The translations under genes and the position numbers were made by a program. The notes under the pieces are model-generated. The model had not been told where the DNA came from. It did no database searches and worked only from the letters and a program-made list of their open reading frames with translations. Of a stretch of 41,852 nt of DNA, positions 1 to 7,412 are shown one piece after another (position 1 is the first letter of the stretch; every line of letters starts with the position of its first letter). Origin of the DNA: Candidatus Peregrinibacteria bacterium (lineage in GTDB: Bacteria; Patescibacteriota; Gracilibacteria; UM-FILTER-43-11); NCBI GenBank assembly GCA_016932495.1, contig JAFGCR010000048.1, forward strand, positions 1-41,852, written 5' to 3'.

Positions 1-450
1 AGGATAGGTCGTATCGGTACCACAAATGTTGGAGCCATCGGGGCCGGAGCCGTTGTAAGGGCTGACGCCGTCATAAGCACAGCCTTTTTCACTCACATCG
101 ATGGCTCCGCCGCTATTAATGGTAAAATTGCCGGCGGTCGTAATATCCAATCCGTCCGAATCTTCCCCCGTGTGCGTTAAAGTCACCCCGCTTTCAATGG
201 TCACCGAATTCACACTCAGGGGTTCGTCCAGAATACAAATGCCGTCTCCGCTGTCTTTGAAAGTGAGGTTATCGGAAGTGCCGTAACTGCTTTCCGTCAC
301 CGCCGTACTGTCACAGTTAATATCATAATCCGCCGCCCGCACTCCGATATTCTGAATATCATCATAAAAAACACCCCCCACAGCCACCATAACGGCAAGC
401 AAAAGCGCAAAAACGTAGTAATGAGATTGTGAGCGGAACACCTTTTTCAT
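1..450 (-). CDS. N-terminal part of a secreted, probably surface, protein (truncated by window edge)
   Basis: Reading leftwards from an ATG at 450-448, the frame stays open for 150 codons to the window edge. The protein starts MKKVFRSQSHYYVF and has a hydrophobic stretch (about residues 12-23, ALLLAVMVAVGG), consistent with a signal peptide or N-terminal anchor. The rest is rich in Asp, Ser, Thr and Gly with paired cysteines (NCDS, GICIL, GCAYDG, NICG) and short beta-type phrases such as FTINSGGAIDV. This resembles the start of large beta-helix or adhesin-like exported proteins, but no named family can be assigned. No Shine-Dalgarno site precedes the ATG. The gene continues beyond position 1. 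Confidence 0.75.
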   Translation of the reverse strand, partial: MKKVFRSQSHYYVFALLLAVMVAVGGVFYDDIQNIGVRAADYDINCDSTAVTESSYGTSDNLTFKDSGDGICILDEPLSVNSVTIESGVTLTHTGEDSDGLDITTAGNFTINSGGAIDVSEKGCAYDGVSPYNGSGPDGSNICGTDTTYP

Positions 451-460
451 TTATTTATTT

Positions 461-529
461 TCGTGTCTCGTGACTTGTGACTCGTGTCTCGTCTGTTTAT
501 CAGACATGAGACACTAGACACGAAACACT
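461..529. repeat. Self-complementary 7-nt word repeat (CTCGTGT family)
   Basis: The left arm is a run of variants of CTCGTGT/CTCGTGA with 7-nt period. After a TTTAT loop the right arm (CAGACATGAGACAC...) is largely its reverse complement. It lies about 10 bp upstream of the minus-strand ATG at 450. The same word recurs at 11939-11999 and 21611-21679. Function is unknown; a hairpin in RNA or DNA is expected. Confidence 0.8.
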
Positions 530-664
530 TATAATATTTTAATTTTTAATTTAAAGACATCTTATCACATAAGAGTTGTATATATAAATATATTCCTTAA
601 TTTATGGCTTCTTTTGAACCCGTTTTTATGGTAAAACTAATTTTGCCATTTAACCAAAAAAACC

Positions 665-850
665 ATGACTCAGGAAAAACCAACAGAAGAAGCATGTGAA
701 CCAGTTGATCCCAAAAATCAGGAAAGCAGGCAACCGCTTAATCCCCACTACTTAGCCGTTGCCATGGGCCAGGCGAATATGACGTATGTCCGGGCCTTGG
801 CCACGTTGCTGGTAGGTAAAAAGGAAGATAATCCGGATACCCATGAATAA
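665..850 (+). CDS. Hypothetical 61-residue protein
   Basis: A short acidic, polar protein (MTQEKPTEEACEPVDPKNQE at the N terminus) ending in a mildly hydrophobic helix (YVRALATLLVG). Its last 8 bases overlap the start of the next membrane protein, ending in the ATGAATAA junction, which suggests translational coupling and makes it more likely to be real. There is no Shine-Dalgarno site; the ATG follows an A-rich stretch as for most genes here. I recognise no family. It may be a small partner of the downstream membrane protein. Confidence 0.55.
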   Translation: MTQEKPTEEACEPVDPKNQESRQPLNPHYLAVAMGQANMTYVRALATLLVGKKEDNPDTHE

Positions 851-1649
851 ACAGCTTATCCGCTTAAAAATACTTCAGATCGTGGTGGACGGCTTACTCT
901 TGGTGGCCGCGTTCGCCTTTTCATATTTTCTGCGCATCGGCTTTTATTTTTCAACGGATTTCCCGTTCGATAAATACATGACCATCGCGCTTATCACCAC
1001 GCTGGTCACATTGGGATTTATGTTTTTCGCGCGGGCTTACAAACTGACCCAGCAGATCCGGAGCCTGCGGCACATGCAGCGGATTGCGTTTGTGGCGATT
1101 GAAAACGTGGCGGTATTTATGGTGCTGTATTACTTCGCGTACAGGAATTTCTTTTCACGACTGATTCTGGTTTACATCTTTTTGCTGACGTTTTTGTTTG
1201 TTTATTTCTGGCACCGGATGTTTAAATGGATTTTACAAAAAAGCGCGGAACGGGAAGTGGGGGTTTATAGAACACTGGTGATCGGTGCCAACCGACCCGC
1301 GGAAGAGATTATCAAACACCTGCTACAGACCAAATCCCACATCAAACCCGTGGCGATTATCGACGCGCAAGGGGGCGGAAAAAGCGTGATCGCGGGGGTG
1401 CCGGTGGTGGGCAAGATGAATGTTTTTGAAAAAGCCATCGCCCAGCACAACATCGACCATATCCTGCAAGTGGATCATCTGGAGCAAAGTTTAAATATCA
1501 TCAACTACGCCCTACAGAACAATCTTCAATTCATCATGCCGCCTGAATTACTCGGCATCTTCCAGGGGCATCAGCATGTGGAAGAAATCGAAGGTCAGCC
1601 GTTTTTAAAGGTGGTAAGGAAGAAGCAGTGGTGGGATAAGATTTGGTGA
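843..1649 (+). CDS. Orphan N-terminal (membrane plus CoA-binding-like) half of a polyprenyl glycosyl-phosphotransferase
   Basis: The 268-residue protein has about four transmembrane helices (roughly residues 9-32, 46-64, 83-100, 105-122), then a Rossmann-like domain starting VYRTLVIGANRPAEEI. This is the architecture of the N-terminal region of WbaP/WcaJ-type undecaprenyl-phosphate sugar transferases (CoA_binding_3 family). The C-terminal catalytic sugar-transferase domain, with its Asp-Glu pair and usual membrane hairpin, is absent; the protein stops at VVRKKQWWDKIW, followed by a repeat and a nucleotidyltransferase gene. It could be a regulatory or scaffold subunit working with a separate short PglC-like enzyme, or a remnant. 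The family assignment comes from topology and local motifs. Confidence 0.7.
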   Translation: MNKQLIRLKILQIVVDGLLLVAAFAFSYFLRIGFYFSTDFPFDKYMTIALITTLVTLGFMFFARAYKLTQQIRSLRHMQRIAFVAIENVAVFMVLYYFAYRNFFSRLILVYIFLLTFLFVYFWHRMFKWILQKSAEREVGVYRTLVIGANRPAEEIIKHLLQTKSHIKPVAIIDAQGGGKSVIAGVPVVGKMNVFEKAIAQHNIDHILQVDHLEQSLNIINYALQNNLQFIMPPELLGIFQGHQHVEEIEGQPFLKVVRKKQWWDKIW

Positions 1650-1660
1650 ACCTAATTACG

Positions 1661-1725
1661 ATGTCCAGTGTCCAATGTCCAGTGTCCAATAGGGCTTCAT
1701 CGGACATCGGACATCGGACATCGGA
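1661..1725. repeat. Self-complementary 7-nt word repeat (TGTCCAG/CGGACAT)
   Basis: Four units of the type RTGTCCA (7-nt period) are followed, after a short AGGGCTT spacer, by three to four copies of CGGACAT, the reverse complement of the same word. It fills the gap between the membrane protein and the nucleotidyltransferase and ends about 11 bp before the chosen ATG at 1737. Confidence 0.85.
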
Positions 1726-1736
1726 AATTGAAAATT

Positions 1737-2681
1737 ATGAAATGCATAATATTGGCTGGCGGTTTCGCAACACGCCTCTGGCCACTGACCGAAAATAAGG
1801 CAAAACCCCTCCTGCACCTGAAAGACAGGCCGATTATTTCGCATATCGCGGAAGGCTTGCCAGAGGATATGGAGATCATCATCTCCACCAACGCGGTTTT
1901 TGAAAGTGAGTTTAAAAAATGGGCGAAGGATTACCCTCATCGGCCGATTAAGATCTTTGTGGAGGATTCTTTTGATGATGAATTCAAAAAGGGGGCTCTG
2001 GGCGCCACGGCGATGGTCATCGGCCATGAGAAACTGGATGAAGATCTGCTACTGATCGCCGGGGATAATTATTTTGGTTTTAAGATGAAGGATTTTATTG
2101 ATTCTTATCAAAACCACCCGATACTGGCGGCTTATGATATTCAAAATCTGGATCTGGCTAAACGGTTTGGAGTTGTGGTATCGCGTGATGGACAAGTTGT
2201 CGAATTTCAGGAAAAGCCGCAGGAGCCGAAAAGCACGCTGGTAAGCACGGGCTGTTACATCTTCCCCAAAGAAAATCTGACTGACATTGTGGATTACGCC
2301 AAAGAGAAAAATGATGACCTGGGTGGAATTTTTGAATACTTACTTAAAAAAGGAGTGGCGGTCAATGTGTTTTCTTTTAAAGAAAAATGGTTTGATGTGG
2401 GTTCATTTGACGGCTATCTGCAGGCGAACCGTGAGTTATTGGATGGGCAGGTGATTGAAAACGGACGGGTAGAAAAAGAAGATTCAAAGTTTAAAGGCGG
2501 TGTGTATTTAGGCGACCGCGCGACGATCCGGAATTCAACACTGGAAAACACCGTGATCTTAAAAAACTGCAAGATCATCAACTGCGTGCTGAGAAACTGC
2601 ATTGTGGATGAAGGGGCGGAGCTGAAAAATATCGATCTGAGCCATAAGATGATCCGGCAGGGAAGCAGGATTGAGAAATAA
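1737..2681 (+). CDS. Sugar-1-phosphate nucleotidyltransferase with C-terminal left-handed beta-helix repeats
   Basis: The 314-residue protein begins MKCIILAGGFATRLWPLT, the nucleotide-binding GGxxTRLxPLT signature of glucose-1-phosphate thymidylyl/uridylyl/mannose-1-phosphate guanylyltransferases. It has K..PLL (substrate lysine region), LLLIAGDNYF with the metal-binding Asp, VVEFQEKP, and a C-terminal hexapeptide-like section (VYLGDRATIRNSTLENTVIL). It should make an NDP-sugar for envelope glycans. An in-frame ATG at 1668 would add 23 residues encoded by the heptamer repeat; I reject it because MKC is the normal family start. It lies downstream of the orphan phosphotransferase half. Exact sugar and nucleotide specificity cannot be read. 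Confidence 0.9.
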   Translation: MKCIILAGGFATRLWPLTENKAKPLLHLKDRPIISHIAEGLPEDMEIIISTNAVFESEFKKWAKDYPHRPIKIFVEDSFDDEFKKGALGATAMVIGHEKLDEDLLLIAGDNYFGFKMKDFIDSYQNHPILAAYDIQNLDLAKRFGVVVSRDGQVVEFQEKPQEPKSTLVSTGCYIFPKENLTDIVDYAKEKNDDLGGIFEYLLKKGVAVNVFSFKEKWFDVGSFDGYLQANRELLDGQVIENGRVEKEDSKFKGGVYLGDRATIRNSTLENTVILKNCKIINCVLRNCIVDEGAELKNIDLSHKMIRQGSRIEK

Positions 2682-2704
2682 ATTTTAAATTTATATTCAT
2701 CTCA

Positions 2705-2758
2705 CTGAAGGCGCGGAAACGCTTCCGCGCCGGCGCGATTGCAAAATCGCGCCTTCAG
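2705..2758. repeat. REP-like double hairpin (three-way-junction palindrome)
   Basis: An outer stem CTGAA/TTCAG (2705-2709/2754-2758) encloses two perfect 9-bp hairpins: GGCGCGGAA-ACGC-TTCCGCGCC (2710-2731) and GGCGCGATT-GCAA-AATCGCGCC (2732-2753). GAAGGCG.GATT ... AATC.CGCCTTC matches the palindrome repeated inside the transposase gene at 28636-28717. It lies 24 bp after the nucleotidyltransferase stop and could also act as a terminator or mRNA stabiliser. Confidence 0.85.
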
Positions 2759-2788
2759 AGATTTAAATAATAATTTTATATTTGTCTT

Positions 2789-2797
2789 TGATATAAT
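2789..2797 (+). promoter_or_regulatory. Extended -10 promoter upstream of secD
   Basis: TGATATAAT, a perfect TGnTATAAT extended -10, lies about 87 bp before the secD ATG. No good -35 box is visible at the usual distance. The last 25 bases before the ATG are word-like (TTAATCC, CCTTAC) with no Shine-Dalgarno site. Confidence 0.55.
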
Positions 2798-2884
2798 GTT
2801 GCACCACAGAGAGGTTTCCGCTAAACTAATTCCGCCCGTTTTACGAGCTCACTTCTTACTGATTAATCCTTAATCCTTACTAAA

Positions 2885-5230
2885 ATGTTTTCCAGATTTT
2901 CAAAAGGACTTGTCACTATTATCGTCGCTTCCCTTGTTATGGGTGTGGTGGCACTGCCTTATTCGGTTAAATCCAACTGGCCGGATAACGCGTTCGTGAA
3001 TTTTTTTAAAAACCCTAAAATCACCCTTGGTTTAGACCTGCAGGGCGGAACTCAGCTGGATTACCGCATCGACCTGCGCAACGCCTACGCCAAAAACGAA
3101 GATGATGATAAATATAATGATGTGCGCATCAACGATATCATCGAAGGCGTGCGCACCACGATTGAACGCCGGGTGAACGGACTGGGAGTTTCCGAGCCGC
3201 AGATATACCTGTCGAATGTGGCGGGCGAGGAGCACATTATTGTGGAGCTGGCGGGCATTAAGGATATCGAGGAGGCTAAAAAAGTAGTGGGGAAGACCAT
3301 TCAGCTGGAATTTAAAGAACAAAAAACAGTAATGGAAGCTGACGAAAAAGGAAAGGTCGAAGCCGAAGCAAATGCGATCCTGGCCGAAGCGCTTAAGCCC
3401 GATACGGATTTCAGGACCATCGCTTTAAATTCCCAGACCAGCGACAAAAAAATCGACTTCCGCGAGAATGAGACTCGATGGGCTTCAGAACTCCCTGCCC
3501 GTTATAAAGACCTTTTGCCGACTTTAAAGCCGCATGAGATCAACAAGGCACTGGTCGAAGGGACAGATGGCTATATTGTGGGGACGGGCGGCCAGCTGAC
3601 CGAACAAAAAGGCTTATTTATTGTCCAGTTCCTCGGCAAAGAAACAAAAGAGCGGACCAAGGAGGAAGTGAAAGAATTCCGCGAAGTGGCTGAAGCGTTT
3701 GGCAAACTGCGCGACACGGAAAATATGAAAAAACGCTCCGATTTCCCGGAAGACGTGGCCGCCATTCTTTGGGCGACTCCGGTAAATGAGCTGACAGATA
3801 TTATTGAATCCGGCAATGAATTGAAGGTTTATGAAATACTGGCAAAAGATGAAGGAGAGAGTGAAGTAAAAGCCAGCCATATCCTGATTGCTTATCAGGG
3901 CGCAGAGCGGGCCGCAGAAGATGTAACCCGCACCCAAACGGAAGCAAAAAAGGAGGCCGAACGATTATTAAAAGAAATTAAGAAGGATCCGGACCGTTTT
4001 GAAGAACTGGCTAAAGAATATTCGGATTGCACCTCGGCTTCTAACGGGGGTGACCTGGGTTTCTTCGGGACCGGTCAGATGACTCCGGCCTTTGAAGAAG
4101 CGGCTTTTGCCTTGCCGATAGGCGGAATTTCGGATGTGGTGGAAACGGAATTTGGCTATCATATTATTAAAACGACTGACAAAAAAGGCGGAGAGGAAAC
4201 CGTTTCCGTGGCCGTTCTTTCTGTGCCGAATAACGAAGCCAACCAGCAAAAACTGGAGGAAGAACTGAAACTGACCAAACCGTATGAAGTAACGGTTGAT
4301 GAGGAGGAATACAATTACCATGAACTGTTCTTCGACCTGACGCCGGACCCATGGAAATCCACGGGCCTGGATGGCGCGCATTTTAAATACGCTACCGTCA
4401 CTTATAACCAGCTCGGCTCCCCTCAGGTCAATATCGAATTCGACAGTAAGGGGGCGGATATGTTCGCGGATATCACGGAGCGGCTGGTGAATAAGCCGCT
4501 GGCGATCTTCGTGGGCGGTGAATTGATCTCCGCGCCGAATGTAAATGAAAAGATCAGCGGCGGCGCGGCCGTTATCACCGGTAATTATTCCATTACGGAG
4601 GCGCTCCAGCTGGCCAATGACTTAAACACAGGGGCCATCGACGCGCCGGTGATTCTGACGGGCCAATACACCATCAGCGCGACTTTGGGCGAAAGCGCCC
4701 TTCGTGTTTCTCTTCTGGCCGGCCTGATCGGCCTGATCATCCTGGCTCTTTATATGATTGCTTATTACCGGCTGATGGGCATCTTCGCTGTTTTTGCGCT
4801 TATCATCTATTCGATCATCATCCTCTTTGTACTTAAGACCACCGGCATTGTGATGACGCTGGCAGGCATCGCGGGCATTATCCTTTCTATTGGTATGGCG
4901 GTGGACGCGAACATCCTGATCTTCGAGCGCACAAAGGAAGAACTGAACTCCGGTAAAGGTTTTCAGGCGGCCCTTGTGGCGGGTTTTGAACGCGCCTGGT
5001 CTTCCATCCGGGATTCAAATGTCTCTTCTCTTATTACCTGCGCGATCTTATGGTTTTTCGGCAATTCCATCATCCGCGGTTTCGCCCTGATGCTGGCACT
5101 TGGTATTTTGGTTTCCATGTTTACAGCCATCACGGTCACGCGTAAATTCCTTCAGACCCTTACGGGCTCCCGGTTGGCAAAAAACCGTTTCCTGCTGGGC
5201 GTGAAGGAGATTGAGATAACGAATAGATAA
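2885..5230 (+). CDS. secD: SecD protein-export membrane subunit with embedded parvulin (PpiC) domain
   Basis: This 781-residue protein is longer than typical SecD (about 400-620). Residues 10-27 form TM1, followed by ITLGLDLQGGTQLDY, the SecD signature, and the first half of the periplasmic base (IERRVNGLGVSEPQI; TIQLEFKE). Residues 328-434 are a parvulin prolyl isomerase (VKASHILIAY, FEELAKEYSDC, GGDLGFFGTGQM, FGYHIIKTTDKK). Residues about 158-252 look like a diverged second parvulin-like unit. SecD resumes at about residue 495 (PQVNIEFDSKGADMFADIT), with TMs 2-6 at about 602-755 including GMAVDANILIFER. SecD uses the proton gradient to help SecYEG secretion; here an isomerase would sit where substrates emerge. 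No secF is adjacent. The C-terminal ITNR tail lies at the border of a repeat. Confidence 0.93.
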   Translation: MFSRFSKGLVTIIVASLVMGVVALPYSVKSNWPDNAFVNFFKNPKITLGLDLQGGTQLDYRIDLRNAYAKNEDDDKYNDVRINDIIEGVRTTIERRVNGLGVSEPQIYLSNVAGEEHIIVELAGIKDIEEAKKVVGKTIQLEFKEQKTVMEADEKGKVEAEANAILAEALKPDTDFRTIALNSQTSDKKIDFRENETRWASELPARYKDLLPTLKPHEINKALVEGTDGYIVGTGGQLTEQKGLFIVQFLGKETKERTKEEVKEFREVAEAFGKLRDTENMKKRSDFPEDVAAILWATPVNELTDIIESGNELKVYEILAKDEGESEVKASHILIAYQGAERAAEDVTRTQTEAKKEAERLLKEIKKDPDRFEELAKEYSDCTSASNGGDLGFFGTGQMTPAFEEAAFALPIGGISDVVETEFGYHIIKTTDKKGGEETVSVAVLSVPNNEANQQKLEEELKLTKPYEVTVDEEEYNYHELFFDLTPDPWKSTGLDGAHFKYATVTYNQLGSPQVNIEFDSKGADMFADITERLVNKPLAIFVGGELISAPNVNEKISGGAAVITGNYSITEALQLANDLNTGAIDAPVILTGQYTISATLGESALRVSLLAGLIGLIILALYMIAYYRLMGIFAVFALIIYSIIILFVLKTTGIVMTLAGIAGIILSIGMAVDANILIFERTKEELNSGKGFQAALVAGFERAWSSIRDSNVSSLITCAILWFFGNSIIRGFALMLALGILVSMFTAITVTRKFLQTLTGSRLAKNRFLLGVKEIEITNR

Positions 5231-5297
5231 CGAATGGACTGCGAATAGACTGCGAATGGACTGGTCAATTCGAAGTCAATACGATATCAATCCGAAC
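5220..5297. repeat. Self-complementary 11-nt word repeat (CGAATGGACTG)
   Basis: Three 11-nt units CGAATGGACTG/CGAATAGACTG are followed by three 11-nt units of TCAATNCGANN type, which are approximate reverse complements. It begins within the last codons of secD and ends one or two bases before the RNase H ATG, so it is the whole intergenic region. Related words occur at 35606-35666 and 38898-38998. Confidence 0.82.
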
Positions 5298-5298
5298 T

Positions 5299-5817
5299 AT
5301 GATTTCAAAAAGCCTCCAGGCACAATTAGATAAACATATTCCCAAACGCGAACAGCAGGCGTTTGTGGAGCTGGCGGTTAAAACCCAACTCCACAAACAT
5401 ATGGCCATGAACGCGGAAAGTATCGAGGTGTATGTAGATGGCGGTTCCCGGGGGAATCCGGGACCGGCTGGCGGGGGGTTTGCGGTATTCCGGGGCGGGG
5501 AAAATGTGCTGCAGGGTTCAGAATTCTACGGCGAAAAAACGAATAACCAAGCGGAATATCTGGCTTTACGCACGGCGCTTCGCGAAGTTTACAGCCGTTT
5601 CCCAGACCTTAAAATCCACTGCTTTATGGACAGTCAGCTCGTGGTGGAACAGATGAGCGGTAATTATAAAGTAAAAAACGCCAATATCCGCCCTCTGTTT
5701 GACGAAGTCCAGCGGATCGTGGGGCAATTCAAGGTATTTACCATCAGGCACATCGAGCGCGCCCAAAACAGCCTGGCTGACCAACTGGCCAATGAGGCGA
5801 TGGACCGGAAAAAGTAG
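5299..5817 (+). CDS. RNase HI-family ribonuclease
   Basis: The 172-residue protein contains an RNase H fold with all four acidic active-site residues: D47 in YVDGGSRGNPG, E86 in NNQAEYLAL, D111 in CFMDSQLVVEQM and D161 in LADQLANEA. The family cleaves the RNA strand of RNA-DNA hybrids, removing primers and R-loops. About 40 N-terminal residues (MISKSLQAQLDKHIPKREQQ) precede the fold and look helical; an internal ATG at residue 35 would remove most of this. The DGGSRGNPGPAG form is typical of the archaeal/Bacillus-type family rather than E. coli RnhA. It is separated from secD only by a word repeat and convergent with thioredoxin. Confidence 0.9.
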   Translation: MISKSLQAQLDKHIPKREQQAFVELAVKTQLHKHMAMNAESIEVYVDGGSRGNPGPAGGGFAVFRGGENVLQGSEFYGEKTNNQAEYLALRTALREVYSRFPDLKIHCFMDSQLVVEQMSGNYKVKNANIRPLFDEVQRIVGQFKVFTIRHIERAQNSLADQLANEAMDRKK

Positions 5818-5828
5818 TACAAGGGTCC

Positions 5829-5887
5829 AGTGCAAGTGCAAGAGTGTAATTTAATAACTTGCACTTTAAACTTGCCGCTTGCACTTA
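5829..5887. repeat. Self-complementary word repeat (TGCAAG/CTTGCA)
   Basis: Left arm CAGTGCAAGTGCAAGAGTG, AT-rich loop, then three reverse-complement words (CTTGCACTT, CTTGCCG, CTTGCACTT). It fills the gap between two convergent genes (RNase H and thioredoxin), so it may serve as a bidirectional terminator. Confidence 0.75.
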
Positions 5888-5891
5888 TTAG

Positions 5892-6215
5892 TTAGGAGTG
5901 CTTCTCAATCACTTCCATGAGCTGATCTTTTTGGTGTACGCCGACCATTTCTTCCACGACTTCACCATTTTTAAAAACTTTGAGGGCCGGAATACTCATA
6001 ATACCATACTGGCTGGCGAGTTCGGTATTTTCATCCACATTGACTTTCATGATCTTTGCCTTTCCTTCTGCCTCAGCAGATAATTCATCTAAAATCGGCC
6101 CCTGCATCTGACAAGGACCGCACCAGGGGGCCCAAAAATCTACCAGAACCGGCATATCTTTAACGCCTAAAACATCTGCCTGAAAAGTATCACCGCTTGT
6201 TTCTTGTGCTGACAT
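5892..6215 (-). CDS. trxA: Thioredoxin
   Basis: A 107-residue thioredoxin with the redox site W31-C-G-P-C35 (FWAPWCGPCQMQGP), the buried DFWAP segment and the cis-proline loop at P76 (GIMSIPALKVF). It reduces disulfides in cytoplasmic proteins such as ribonucleotide reductase or peroxiredoxins. The length is normal for a single-domain thioredoxin and there is no signal peptide, so it is cytoplasmic. No Shine-Dalgarno site; the ATG follows an AT-rich leader. It is convergent with RNase H and lies downstream of HU on the same strand, but a terminator between them indicates its own transcription unit. Confidence 0.95.
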   Translation of the reverse strand: MSAQETSGDTFQADVLGVKDMPVLVDFWAPWCGPCQMQGPILDELSAEAEGKAKIMKVNVDENTELASQYGIMSIPALKVFKNGEVVEEMVGVHQKDQLMEVIEKHS

Positions 6216-6313
6216 ATAAAAACATTTTAAAAATTAAATTTTGTTTATGCTGAAAGCATACAAAAAAGTAATTGATTTTTCAAGTTCACAGATTGTTTTG
6301 AATATCCCTTGGT

Positions 6314-6347
6314 AACAAAAACCCCCTATACCATTGGTAAGGGGGGT
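6314..6347 (-). terminator. Intrinsic terminator of the HU gene
   Basis: On the minus strand CCCCCTTACC...GGTATAGGGGG forms a hairpin (6321-6347) followed by TTTTTG. It lies about 30 bp after the HU stop codon. Confidence 0.8.
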
Positions 6348-6376
6348 CTGGTTTTTTTATTTGTGATTACTATGAC

Positions 6377-6652
6377 TTAGCGAACAGCGTCTTTAAGACT
6401 TTTGCCAGCTTTAAAAGCAGGGATGTTCATAGCAGGGATTTTGATTTTTTGGGATGGGTTGCGAGGATTCACACCCGTGCGGGCAGCGCGTTTGCTGACG
6501 CGGAACGTGCCAAAGCCGGTGATAGTCACGCTTTTACCCTTTTTAAGTTCTTTGGTGATGGATTCGAGGACAGCGTCTAAAGAAACACCAGCTGTTTTTT
6601 TGGTGACGCCAGCGTTGGACGCGATCGCGGTAACTAAATCTTGCTTAGTCAT
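6377..6652 (-). CDS. hup: HU-family nucleoid DNA-binding protein
   Basis: The 91-residue protein is a complete HU/IHF fold: MTKQDLVTAIASNAGVTKK, then VTITGFGTFRVSKRAARTG, the DNA-intercalating beta-arm motif NPRNPSQKIKIPA and a C-terminal helix (AFKAGKSLKDAV). It bends and compacts DNA as a dimer. It has a near-consensus promoter and an intrinsic terminator, so it is probably monocistronic and well expressed. The ATG lacks a Shine-Dalgarno site. HU versus IHF cannot be decided with certainty, but the sequence is closest to HU. Confidence 0.95.
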   Translation of the reverse strand: MTKQDLVTAIASNAGVTKKTAGVSLDAVLESITKELKKGKSVTITGFGTFRVSKRAARTGVNPRNPSQKIKIPAMNIPAFKAGKSLKDAVR

Positions 6653-6684
6653 AATAAAAAAAGATTAAGAATTAAAACAAAGGC

Positions 6685-6713
6685 AGTATAATCAGCAAAA
6701 ATCAGCGTGACAA
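6685..6713 (-). promoter_or_regulatory. Sigma70-type promoter of the HU gene
   Basis: On the minus strand TTGTCA, a 17-bp spacer and TATACT lie about 32 bp upstream of the HU ATG. It is one of the few clear two-box promoters in the window. Confidence 0.75.
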
Positions 6714-6864
6714 GGGTTTTTTCGCTTTAGCTAGCGAAAAAGTCGTTTGATACAATTTTGTATTCACATTTAATTCAGTATTTAAGCCAAAATCTGAATA
6801 TTTGACGAAAGAGGAAATTTGCTAGTAAAAATATTCTTCTTTTTGGCTTATTTAAAACAAAAAA

Positions 6865-6893
6865 CGGCGAAATGACGAAACGACGAAATGACT
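6865..6893. repeat. 8-nt word repeat (ACGAAATG), left of the four-helix-bundle gene
   Basis: GGCGAAATGACGAAACGACG followed by AAATGACTT shows 8-nt-period units. ACGAAACGACGA occurs in reverse complement on the other side of the four-helix-bundle gene, at 7413-7447. Confidence 0.65.
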
Positions 6894-6984
6894 TGACTTT
6901 TTAATCCTTAAACAAGTAATCTAAAGCGCCGAAAGTGAGAATCAGATAAATTTTTGTATTTTAATCGAATTACGTATCAACATA

Positions 6985-7323
6985 TTGAGATTTTTGGATT
7001 GGCAAATGTATCACGACGCCAAAGAACTGAATCAGAAAATCGGCAAACTTAGTGGACATTTTTCTATCGAAGTTAAGAAAAAATATTACAGCCAATTTAA
7101 TCGATCAGCTCTTTCAGTGGGTTTGAATATCGCTGAAGCAGCAGGGCGATATAGCGACATAGAAATGTGCAGACATTTTGATATTGCACTTGGTTCTCTC
7201 GCGGAAGTGGTGGCATGCGCTGATCATTTAAAAGATAAAGATATTTTAACGATTGATCGGTTTAGCGAAATTCATAATGCAGCCTTTCACATTGCCAAAC
7301 AAATACAAGGCATGAAGCATTAA
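6985..7323 (+). CDS. Four-helix-bundle protein (23S rRNA intervening-sequence protein family)
   Basis: The 112-residue helical protein matches the four-helix family: a W near the start, then SALSVGLNIAEAAGRYSDIE, equivalent to the conserved 'R.AVSIP.NIAEG.GR.S..E' core, then FDIALGSLAEVVACADHL. The family was first found in rRNA intervening sequences but is common elsewhere; the function is unresolved. The TTG at 6985 is used as start because FLDWQMY aligns with the family's conserved N terminus; an ATG at 7006 is the alternative. The usual Pro in the core is replaced by Gly (SVGLNIAEA). Related words in opposite orientation flank it. Confidence 0.75.
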   Translation: MRFLDWQMYHDAKELNQKIGKLSGHFSIEVKKKYYSQFNRSALSVGLNIAEAAGRYSDIEMCRHFDIALGSLAEVVACADHLKDKDILTIDRFSEIHNAAFHIAKQIQGMKH

Positions 7324-7412
7324 TATTTATAAAAATCCTCGCACCTTCAAAAGAAATATTAAAACGATTAATACGCTGTTGCCTTAAAATAATTTTGAAA
7401 TTTTCACTTCTT

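Larger units (their letters stand above)
6653..6984. other. Intergenic region between HU and the four-helix-bundle gene
   Basis: This 332-bp AT-rich stretch holds the HU promoter (6685-6713) and a hairpin TTTTTCGCT-TTAGCT-AGCGAAAAA (about 6719-6742). It also has a wider inverted pair, AAGCCAAAA near 6784 and TTTTTGGCTT near 6840, and the CGAAATGA word repeat (6865-6893). I see no convincing gene in it. Confidence 0.6.

Noticed and set aside
101-286. Plus-strand frame of 61 codons at the left edge
   Set aside because: The opposite strand reads as an open secreted-protein start with a signal peptide covering 1-450, which is far more protein-like.
1668-1736. N-terminal extension of the nucleotidyltransferase
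   Set aside because: The extra 23 residues are read through the 7-nt word repeat and lie before the conserved MKCIILAGG start.
1656-2027. Minus-strand frame of 123 codons over the nucleotidyltransferase
   Set aside because: It is antisense to a conserved enzyme, starts inside it and ends in the heptamer repeat.
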